This document shows, one piece after another, positions 1 to 6,210 of a DNA stretch of 14,533 nt. The DNA is taken from contig CAYUIQ010000222.1 in the NCBI GenBank assembly GCA_964444795.1, positions 1 through 14,533 on the forward strand. The letters run 5' to 3'. The stretch's first letter is position 1; each line of letters opens with the position of its first letter. A model generated the notes under the pieces. The model made no database searches. It had not been told where the DNA came from and saw nothing but the letters and a program-made list of their open reading frames with translations. The translations under genes were made by a program, and so were the position numbers. Source of the DNA: JABMRP01 sp964444795. Its GTDB lineage: Bacteria > Planctomycetota > Planctomycetia > Pirellulales > Thermoguttaceae.

Positions 1-32
1 CGATTGCCTTCCTGCGATTTGCCGGAATATCC

Positions 33-60
33 GTACGACGGCCTCGGAGGGCCATCGTAC
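33..60 (-). terminator. candidate hairpin terminator of glgA
   Basis: An 11-base-pair inverted repeat (gtacgacggcc at 33-43, ggccatcgtac at 50-60, six-base loop) lies 25 bases past the glgA stop codon. Read on the minus strand, the single mismatch becomes a G-U pair, so the RNA stem is complete. There is no clear U-run after it, so intrinsic termination is only likely. The remaining bases 1-32 show nothing recognisable. Confidence 0.45.
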
Positions 61-85
61 AATGAAATCCGAAGACCACGCCGCT

Positions 86-1573
86 TCACGCGTAGACGGC
101 GTGCTTCATCCGGGCGATGGTCATTTCGTAGAGTTGGATGTACTGCTGGGCGCTGCGGGTCCACGACCAGTCTTGCTTCATCGCCGTGGCGATCAATTGG
201 GTCCAGGCTTCCGGCCGGTCGAACATTTCGCACGCCCGGCGCAGGGTCTCCGACAGTGCCAGCGAACTGTATTCTCGAAAGGTGAACCCGGTGGCCGTGC
301 CGGCGGCCAACGTGGCGGGCGTCGTGTCGGTGACCGTGTCGGCCAGACCTCCGGTCGCCCGGACTACGGGCACGGTTCCGTATTTCAGGCTATAGAGCTG
401 GTTCAGCCCGCAGGGCTCGAACTGGCTGGGCATCAGGAAGATATCGGACCCGGCCTCAATGCGATGGGCCAACGGATTCGAGAATTCCAGCCGGGCGGCC
501 ACTTTCCGCGGGAAGCGTTCGCCCAACCGGCCCAACAGGCGGTGGTATTTCGGATCGCCGGTGCCCAGGACAACCCATTGCATGTCGGACGATTTCACCC
601 ACTCCTGCATCACGGCACCGACCAGATCGATGCCCTTCTGATCGGCCAGCCGGCCGATAATTCCGACCAGCGGCACGTCCTCGCGTTGGGGAAGGCCCAG
701 TTCCCGCTGCAAAGCCTCTTTACACTCCGGCTTGCCCTGGCCGACGCTCCGCGCGTCGTAACGGGCCGGCAGATGGGGATCGATGGCCGGGTCCCACTCC
801 TGGTAGTTCACGCCGTTGATGATGCCCGAGAGTACGTCGTGCCGATGCTGCAACACGCCCTCTAGCCCGGCGCCCAATGGGGCGGTCTGAATCTCTTGGG
901 CATATCGCGGACTGACCGTGTTGATCGAATCGGCGAAGACCAGGCCCGTCTTCAACAGGTTGAGGTGACCGAAGAACTCCATCTGCTGCCAGTTGAAGTA
1001 CTTCCAGTCCAACCCGGTCAGCAACATGTCCCAGTGCCAGAACTGTCCCTGGTAGGCCATGTTGTGGATCGTAAACAGCGAGGCGATCTGTTCGTAGCGA
1101 GGCAGGCCGCGGTATTCGGTTTGAAGGTACGCGCCGATCAGGCCGGTCTGCCAATCGTTGGCGTGAATCACGTTGGGCCGTAGTTCCAGCAGGCGGATCG
1201 CTTCGAGCACGGCGCGAGAGAAGAACACAAACCGTTCGCAGTTGTCCGTGTAGTCGACGCCGTCTTCCTGGTAGAGCCCCGCTCGATCGAAATAGTGATC
1301 TTGCTCGACCAGATAGACCGGCACGTTGGAGCCGGGAAGCTTGCTGCGGAGCAGATGGCCGGTGACCGTCTTGCTGCCGATGGGAACGATGAACTCGATC
1401 CCCACCGGTTCGATCGGCAGCCCGCACGTCTTGGCCTGCCGATAGGCGGGAAGGATCAGCGTCGGTTCGTGCCCTGCCCGGGAAAGCTCCACGGGCAGCG
1501 CGCCGCAGACGTCGGCCAATCCACCGGTCTTGGCAAAAGGAACGGCTTCGCTAGTGGCAATGAGGATATCCAC
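86..1573 (-). CDS. glgA: glycogen synthase (ADP-glucose type, GT5 family)
   Basis: Transfers glucose from ADP-glucose to the growing alpha-1,4-glucan chain; a cytoplasmic enzyme of glycogen synthesis. At 495 residues it is close to the usual 475-490. The N-terminal starch-synthase domain opens with K15-T-G-G-L19, the nucleotide-sugar binding loop, followed by ADVCGALP. The C-terminal glycosyltransferase lobe has FEPCGL with the catalytic Glu at about 386, then a second TGGLADTV loop. I chose the GTG at 1573 because a GGGAG ribosome site lies nine bases upstream and the protein then begins VDILIATSE, as the family does. An upstream in-frame ATG at 1729 would add 52 residues translated from a palindromic repeat and is rejected. 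It stands alone on its strand, with no other glycogen gene in view. Identification is firm; the start is probable. Confidence 0.95.
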   Translation of the reverse strand: MDILIATSEAVPFAKTGGLADVCGALPVELSRAGHEPTLILPAYRQAKTCGLPIEPVGIEFIVPIGSKTVTGHLLRSKLPGSNVPVYLVEQDHYFDRAGLYQEDGVDYTDNCERFVFFSRAVLEAIRLLELRPNVIHANDWQTGLIGAYLQTEYRGLPRYEQIASLFTIHNMAYQGQFWHWDMLLTGLDWKYFNWQQMEFFGHLNLLKTGLVFADSINTVSPRYAQEIQTAPLGAGLEGVLQHRHDVLSGIINGVNYQEWDPAIDPHLPARYDARSVGQGKPECKEALQRELGLPQREDVPLVGIIGRLADQKGIDLVGAVMQEWVKSSDMQWVVLGTGDPKYHRLLGRLGERFPRKVAARLEFSNPLAHRIEAGSDIFLMPSQFEPCGLNQLYSLKYGTVPVVRATGGLADTVTDTTPATLAAGTATGFTFREYSSLALSETLRRACEMFDRPEAWTQLIATAMKQDWSWTRSAQQYIQLYEMTIARMKHAVYA

Positions 1574-1625
1574 GGCTGGAGACTCCCAAGATCCGTCACG
1601 AGGCGGGGAAAAACGGCTGACACAG

Positions 1626-1710
1626 GGTGGGAAAAAGGGGACGGGCACCTTTTGCCTGAGAGGCCCTTCGGGTGCTTCGCACGGAAGGTGCCTGTCCCCT
1701 TTTTCCCACC
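1626..1710. repeat. long palindromic repeat upstream of glgA
   Basis: Two 26-base arms (1626-1651 and 1685-1710) pair with one G-T mismatch. They contain gggaaaaaggggac on the left and gtccccttttt on the right. The 33-base loop itself holds short hairpins (cccttcggg at 1664-1672, gtgcttcgcac at 1672-1682). The structure would fall in the glgA leader if transcription starts upstream of it. From general knowledge, palindromes with a ggggacaggcacc-type core are scattered in planctomycete genomes. A role as a REP-like mobile repeat is inference. Confidence 0.8.
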
Positions 1711-1898
1711 TCGCGCCAACTGCCCACATATAACTCTACCCGATAAACGGGATCCCCGACGTATCCAGAAACGTCGAAGCTACCAGAAACCCGACCGAAC
1801 GCAAACATCGATTGCCCTCTTGACCGACAAAAACCGCCCCATCGCGCTAGCTGGTCCATTTCCGCGTTTCCCGCGCGGGGCGGGGTGTGCGCTGATGG

Positions 1899-1927
1899 TT
1901 GAACGGTGTGAACGTGTCCCGTATCAA
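1899..1927 (+). promoter_or_regulatory. weak candidate promoter for the gene at 2041
   Basis: TTGAAC (1899-1904) and TATCAA (1922-1927) are 17 bases apart and each matches four of six sigma-70 consensus positions. This would give a leader of about 110 bases. Such matches arise by chance, so the call is tentative. Confidence 0.2.
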
Positions 1928-2040
1928 GGGATGATGCCGCCCCCCCAGGCAGGCTGGGGTGGTGGCAGGATGTGACCGAACCGTTAGAATGCGTCTGGGC
2001 AATCTCCTCAAGAGACCTTCAGATTCGGGAGGCTATCGGA

Positions 2041-2727
2041 ATGGGCCATCACGATTCGCCCCCATGGCTGACCGAGGCGGCCGGGGAGTTCGACCGGCAC
2101 AAGGCGCGTGGCAGCGGCGTCCACGCGGCCACTTGCCTTCGCGCCGGACTGACCGTGCTACGAGATTCCCTGTTTCTGCGGATACACCACGACGTGGATG
2201 AGGCCGTGGGCAGGGACTCGATGCTCATGCCGGTTTCCGAACTCAAGACCAAGCAACGAGCCCTGGAGCGGATCGAGGCCTATCTGATCGCCGAATCGGC
2301 CACGGCCGCGGAGAAGTTCGGCTACCTGGGCACGACCCCCCAGTGGTACTTCCCGTGGTTGGCACGCCTGCGAATGCACGACAGCGGCCTGGACGAAATC
2401 GTTCTGTCGCAAGCCGAGGACTACCTGGGCGAAACGTCCGAGGGGCGACACAGGGCCTTCAGCGACGAATTGGGGCGGCTTCTGCCGGGATCGAGACGCG
2501 CGCCGCTGGTCCTCTTTCGGCTCGTCCCCTTGGCGATCCAGCTTGCCACGGCTTGTGCTTTCGAGGATCGTGACACGACCGCCACGTTGCGTCGCGACCA
2601 GTTGCGCATTCTGCCGGCCATTTCCGATTGCCGACAGTGTCGCGGACGAGTTTTGGAGTGCGTCGAACCGTGCCGTGCCTGCGGAAACCCGCTCTGGAAA
2701 CACCAGTGGCTCACGGCCGTTGACTAG
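2041..2727 (+). CDS. unrecognised protein with C-terminal zinc ribbon
   Basis: A 228-residue protein I do not recognise. No signal peptide or membrane segment is obvious, so it is probably cytoplasmic. Most of the chain looks helical, with a mixed charged/hydrophobic region at about 65-195. The last 35 residues hold a Cys cluster, C197-x2-C200 and C211-x2-C214 with an extra C207, the pattern of a four-Cys zinc ribbon. Such ribbons usually bind nucleic acid or stabilise a fold, but nothing here decides which. I chose the ATG at 2041 because GGGAGG lies eight bases upstream; an earlier ATG at 1972 lacks such a site. It is a single gene converging on the LuxC-type gene, with a hairpin between the two stops. 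The coding call is firm; the function is unknown. Confidence 0.75.
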   Translation: MGHHDSPPWLTEAAGEFDRHKARGSGVHAATCLRAGLTVLRDSLFLRIHHDVDEAVGRDSMLMPVSELKTKQRALERIEAYLIAESATAAEKFGYLGTTPQWYFPWLARLRMHDSGLDEIVLSQAEDYLGETSEGRHRAFSDELGRLLPGSRRAPLVLFRLVPLAIQLATACAFEDRDTTATLRRDQLRILPAISDCRQCRGRVLECVEPCRACGNPLWKHQWLTAVD

Positions 2728-2754
2728 CCCCAAATGTTCATCAGCCGATAGTCA

Positions 2755-2818
2755 TAGAAACCCGAAGCGTAAGCGAGGGACGACCGATAAGCTCCCTCGC
2801 TTACGCTTCGGGTCTCTA
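2755..2818. repeat. palindromic repeat, likely bidirectional terminator
   Basis: A perfect 20-base inverted repeat (cccgaagcgtaagcgaggga at 2761-2780, its complement at 2793-2812) with a 12-base loop. The stem extends outward to 2755/2818 with one mismatch. It lies 28 bases past the stop of the plus-strand gene, and its outer edge overlaps the stop codon of the LuxC-type gene (2816-2818). This arm is, from general knowledge, a very frequent repeat in Pirellula-like planctomycetes. Its place between convergent genes fits a two-way terminator, though there is no U-run. Confidence 0.85.
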
Positions 2819-4204
2819 CGAATGTTTCAATTGCTCGATCACGGCCGGCGAGACTTGATGGCCGGGACAGGTGAGGCAGCCGCTGCCCAGGTCGATGCCG
2901 ATCAGCTCGACCAACCGGCGCAAGGCGAACTCTCCTTCGTGGGGCAGGCCGAGAAAACGGGAAGCGGCCGATCCGGCGGCCACCACCCGGGTCATACCCG
3001 AGGTGACCAGCGCGGCCACGGCCGAGGGCCATCGAGCCGGCGGCGCCGCCAAGACGGCCGTTTGCAGCGCATCTCGGTAGGGAGCCAGCGATCGGTGTAC
3101 CTCCGAGAGACTCCCCAGCGGCTCCACGAGCACCGTGCGGTAGCCGGCGGGAATCTCTTGCGGCCCGGCCGTGCTCAGCAAGACCGTGTGGTCCATGGAC
3201 CCGGTGGCGGCGAACACGCGAGCCCGATTTCCCCACGCCGCCCACTCCCGCAGGGAATACACTTCCGACTTCTCGTCCAGCGAAAGTGTTCGCCGGGGCA
3301 GATGTTCCCGAACGTTGGACAGGGCCCGGCTCAATTCAGCCGCGACCCGCCCCGGCAGCGAGCCGGAGCCGTCGGCGTCTTCGACCAGCAACAGGCGTGG
3401 AGAGCTACACGCCCGTTGCTCCCAGAGCGCGACGTCCCAGGCCAGTGCGGGCAGCGCCTCATCGAGGTCGACCCCGTCGCACACCAGCCCGATCCCCAGG
3501 CGGGGTCCGTAGTGAATCACACGTCCTCGGCAGCGATCGGCCGGGTACGCCTCGACGGCGGCCTGGCCGCCCCAAACGACCACCGCGTCGGCTTCCTCGC
3601 GCAAGACCTGATTCAACTCGTCCTGCTCGCTTTCCCAGGCACAGACGGCAATCGATCGGGCCAGCGGGCCGCCGGGGTCGAGACTCTTGAGGCGATCGGC
3701 AAACAGGCCGGTGAAACCGGAGTCCTCCCGGCTCAGTTTGACCAGTACGGCGTTGCGAGTGAGCAGCGATTGGGCGATGGCGACCGCACCGCCCAAGAAT
3801 ACGTTGCCGGCCAAGGCATGGGCGACTACGCCCAACGGAAAGCCGCGGCTGAACCCGGTCTCCCCTTCATCGGGCTGCCAGCGGTCCATCAGGTCGGCGC
3901 GGCCCAACTCCCGCGTCAGTTCCCCCAGGAGCACCTCGCGGCGAAGCGAAAGGGAGAGCATGGTCAACGAATCCTGCACGGCCCGGCGGCTGAACGTGCC
4001 CTCCAACAAAGAGCACGCGCGGCGGAAGTCGTCGGACCCGGGTTGCCAGAGCCGGCCAAACTGTTCGAGCGTGACCAGCAGGTCGGACAACGGCATCGCG
4101 GCCAGTTCACGGCCGGCCGGACGTAGCGACTCCAGGCATTGGCGCAACGAGGCCGGAGTGTCCGGGCGGAAATCGGTGGGAGGTAGTGTTTGTGGATCGG
4201 TCAT
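2816..4204 (-). CDS. LuxC-family acyl-CoA reductase
   Basis: Predicted to reduce an activated acyl group (acyl-enzyme or acyl-CoA) with NAD(P)H to a fatty aldehyde; cytoplasmic. The 462-residue length fits LuxC (about 480). The aldehyde-dehydrogenase-like fold shows GNVFLGG at about 133-139 and an acidic/aromatic stretch WEQRACSSPR at 261-270, in which C266 matches the catalytic Cys of LuxC that carries the acyl thioester. The ATG at 4204 follows a weak aagagag ribosome site; an in-frame ATG at 4327 would translate the hairpin repeat and is rejected. It is the last gene of a row with a LuxE-type synthetase and an alpha/beta hydrolase, the same three activities as the LuxCDE fatty-acid reductase. 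The substrate cannot be read from sequence. No luciferase genes are in view, so luminescence is not implied. Confidence 0.88.
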   Translation of the reverse strand: MTDPQTLPPTDFRPDTPASLRQCLESLRPAGRELAAMPLSDLLVTLEQFGRLWQPGSDDFRRACSLLEGTFSRRAVQDSLTMLSLSLRREVLLGELTRELGRADLMDRWQPDEGETGFSRGFPLGVVAHALAGNVFLGGAVAIAQSLLTRNAVLVKLSREDSGFTGLFADRLKSLDPGGPLARSIAVCAWESEQDELNQVLREEADAVVVWGGQAAVEAYPADRCRGRVIHYGPRLGIGLVCDGVDLDEALPALAWDVALWEQRACSSPRLLLVEDADGSGSLPGRVAAELSRALSNVREHLPRRTLSLDEKSEVYSLREWAAWGNRARVFAATGSMDHTVLLSTAGPQEIPAGYRTVLVEPLGSLSEVHRSLAPYRDALQTAVLAAPPARWPSAVAALVTSGMTRVVAAGSAASRFLGLPHEGEFALRRLVELIGIDLGSGCLTCPGHQVSPAVIEQLKHS

Positions 4205-4216
4205 GTTCGTCTCTCT

Positions 4217-4318
4217 TGGGTGCCTGGGTCGAGGCGTGAGGAACGAACGCCGAGCCCCCAGTGATTCTCCGTCTGGGGGCTCGCTGCTCGTTCCTCGCAT
4301 TTCGACCCCAGGCACCCA
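4217..4318. repeat. long imperfect palindrome inside the lipid operon
   Basis: Arms at 4217-4261 and 4273-4318 pair over about 45 bases with one bulge and roughly six mismatches, around an 11-base loop. Both arms carry gcctggg, gaggaacga and gagcccccag or their complements. It fills the 136-base gap between the LuxE-type stop (4341) and the LuxC-type start (4204), and ends 13 bases before that start. In the mRNA it would fold into a very stable hairpin. It could act as an attenuator, a 3' stability element for the upstream message, or simply an inserted repeat. Its sequence differs from the repeats at 1626 and 2755. Confidence 0.85.
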
Positions 4319-4340
4319 CATATTCAAGTATCATGAGGCG

Positions 4341-5453
4341 CTAACCCACCGCCTGTTCGATCTTCATCGCGCACGTCTCGAACCGGGCGACCGAAGCGCG
4401 ACCCCGCGGAACGATAAACGGCGTTGCCAGTCCGCAGTCGCATCCCCGATCGATGACGACCTTGTCCGTCGTGAGAATCTTCAGCAGAGGGTAACTGGTT
4501 GTCAGCGGCGTGGTCAGTTGTAGCAGCCCCGTCCTGCCGCGATCCTCTTCCTTTCCCGTCTCCGGATCGACGGCCTGTGCGTGTACGAAGACGGGCACGT
4601 GGTAGTTTCCTCGGGCACATTGAACGAACACCGCCGGACATTCGCTCAGCCCGAACATGTCCCGAACCGCTTGGGGGCCGATCTCGAAGAAATCGGCGAC
4701 CAGCCGGCGAAATCCTTCCTGATCGAGTTGCACACCGGGCAGAAACGACTTCCATCCACCGCCGGTGAGAACGAAGCTGCCTTGCGGCAATGGCAGACGC
4801 CCCCTCCCCGTCTCCCGCATGCCCTGCACGGCCGCGGCGATCAGCGCGGGATAGCCGACCAGCAGGACCGGACCCTGGCTGGCTGCCTCGGTAACCGCCT
4901 CGATTGCATCGGGCATGGAGAAATCGGGCTTCGAGTTCCGTTGCCGGGCGAGGTACTGAATCGAGCGGACCTGCGGCATCGAGCGCAGCACGGCGTCGAT
5001 CACCACCGAGCCGGCCATGCGGGTGGTGGCCGGATCCAGCAGAAAAGCCAGCGCCTGCATGTTGTCGGCCCCGATCTCCAGCCCGTCGTAAACGGCCGCC
5101 ATCGCGTCGACTCTCCGCCGCATACTCGGCTCGTCCAGCGGCACCGCGCTGGCAGCGCCGGTTGTGCCCGAACTGGTCAACTCGACGGCGATCGGTACGT
5201 CGGGGGGCAAGTCGAACCGAAACCCCTTAAGCACCGGCAAGAACAGCGGCGGCAACGCGGCGATCCGCTCCGTCGTTTCGATCGGCCGAGGTGAGATACC
5301 GTCCGTGCGATCGCGAACGAAATCCGCGTAACGCGGAAACCGCGTCAGTAGCACGTCCAAACACGCATCGACCGCCGCGATGAATACGGCCTCGGGCCAG
5401 GGGTCGGCGAAAACCGGCTCGGCGAGCAGCTTGTCGATGGGATCGGCCGCCAT
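4341..5453 (-). CDS. LuxE-family acyl-protein synthetase
   Basis: Predicted to activate a fatty or other carboxylic acid with ATP to an acyl-adenylate and pass it, via an enzyme Cys, to the LuxC-type reductase. The 370 residues match LuxE (about 370-380). Visible motifs are the phosphate-binding loop ELTSSGTTG at 91-99, GGGWKSF at about 231-237, MFGLSE at 266-271 and KILTTDKVV at about 325-333. A Cys at 361, near the C terminus, sits where LuxE proteins of luminous bacteria carry their acyl-accepting Cys; a CDCG at 338-341 is also present. I chose the ATG at 5453 because AAGGA lies eight bases upstream; an ATG at 5462 would add three residues. The start is 15 bases past the hydrolase stop, so the two are co-transcribed. 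A PaaK-like aryl-CoA ligase is the alternative, but the length and the LuxC partner favour LuxE. Confidence 0.88.
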   Translation of the reverse strand: MAADPIDKLLAEPVFADPWPEAVFIAAVDACLDVLLTRFPRYADFVRDRTDGISPRPIETTERIAALPPLFLPVLKGFRFDLPPDVPIAVELTSSGTTGAASAVPLDEPSMRRRVDAMAAVYDGLEIGADNMQALAFLLDPATTRMAGSVVIDAVLRSMPQVRSIQYLARQRNSKPDFSMPDAIEAVTEAASQGPVLLVGYPALIAAAVQGMRETGRGRLPLPQGSFVLTGGGWKSFLPGVQLDQEGFRRLVADFFEIGPQAVRDMFGLSECPAVFVQCARGNYHVPVFVHAQAVDPETGKEEDRGRTGLLQLTTPLTTSYPLLKILTTDKVVIDRGCDCGLATPFIVPRGRASVARFETCAMKIEQAVG

Positions 5454-5468
5454 CGCATCCATCCTTAT

Positions 5469-6197
5469 TCAACGGTCGAGCAACTCGGCCAGATTGACGC
5501 TGGGGTGGACCAGGGCAGCGTGGCCGGCCGAGATCTCGACCAACTCGGCGCGGGGCAGTTGCTCGGCCAATGCCCGACCCGACTTGGGCGGAACCACTCG
5601 ATCGTTTGGCGCCACGAGCACCAGCGTGGGTGTTCGGATCTCGGCCAGCCGGGGCCTCAAATCGAGCCCGGCAATCATGCATGCCCGACGCCAGAAGGCA
5701 CGGACCGGGACGTCGGCCGTCTGCTCCCAAAACTGGCGACGCGTCTCGGGTTCCGTGTCCGGCGCAAAGAAGAACGGGCCGCGAAACCGGCGCGTGAAGG
5801 CGGGACTCGGCTTCGATCGTGTCAACGCACCCACCACGGTGGCCAGTCGGATCAGCAATCGCCGCGGGTACCACGCAAACGTATTGACCAGGACGAGCCG
5901 TTCGACCTTCTCCGGGTAGCTTAGCGCGAACGTCATGCCGACCGCTCCGCCAAACGACTCGGCGACGACGACCGCCGGGCGCTCGATCCCCTCCCGGTCG
6001 AGTCGAGACGCCGCGGCTTCGGCCAACTGCTCGTAGGTCGTCTTCCGGTCCTGTGGGTACGATTGGCAAAGAACGCGATACGACCGGTTCAAATCGGTCT
6101 GCCGAAAGAGGAGTCGTCCGGTGCCGTCCAGCCCGGGAAGATACAACAGCGGCCGACCGTCCGTCCGATCCGTTTCCGTGCCATGCTTGTCAACCAT
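5469..6197 (-). CDS. alpha/beta hydrolase, possible LuxD-like acyl transferase/thioesterase
   Basis: A 242-residue alpha/beta hydrolase. The oxyanion-side loop LPGLDGTG is at 20-27. The nucleophile elbow is AESFGG with Ser81, where the usual first Gly is Ala. The acid is Asp199 in APNDRVVP and the base His226 in SAGHAALVHP, completing the triad. There is no signal peptide. The closest general look is to MenH/BioH-type esterases. Its position directly before LuxE- and LuxC-type genes suggests it releases a fatty acid from acyl-ACP or acyl-CoA, the role of LuxD; this is inference from context. The ATG at 6197 has AAGGA ten bases upstream and leaves a 13-base gap from the helicase gene. The alternative ATG at 6224 would overlap the helicase end by 14 bases and lacks a good ribosome site. 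Confidence 0.82.
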   Translation of the reverse strand: MVDKHGTETDRTDGRPLLYLPGLDGTGRLLFRQTDLNRSYRVLCQSYPQDRKTTYEQLAEAAASRLDREGIERPAVVVAESFGGAVGMTFALSYPEKVERLVLVNTFAWYPRRLLIRLATVVGALTRSKPSPAFTRRFRGPFFFAPDTEPETRRQFWEQTADVPVRAFWRRACMIAGLDLRPRLAEIRTPTLVLVAPNDRVVPPKSGRALAEQLPRAELVEISAGHAALVHPSVNLAELLDR

Positions 6198-6210
6198 CGT
6201 ACCGTCGTCC

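Larger units (their letters stand above)
1574..2040. other. divergent intergenic region between glgA and a zinc-ribbon gene
   Basis: This 467-base gap holds the long hairpin repeat at 1626-1710 and otherwise no gene I can support. Readable frames crossing it have no ribosome site. It should contain the promoters for glgA (leftward) and for the gene at 2041 (rightward), but no strong consensus promoter for glgA is visible. A small inverted repeat (cccg/cggg around 1739-1751) lies on the glgA side. Confidence 0.5.

Noticed and set aside
1574..1729. N-terminal extension of glycogen synthase to an ATG at 1729
   Set aside because: The extra residues come from the palindromic repeat. The GTG at 1573 has a good ribosome site and gives the standard N terminus.
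2543..4126. Long plus-strand open frame (527 codons) across the convergent gap and the reductase gene
   Set aside because: It lies antisense to the well-supported LuxC-type gene, has no ribosome site, and its early part translates the palindromic repeat. Long antisense frames are expected in DNA this rich in G+C.
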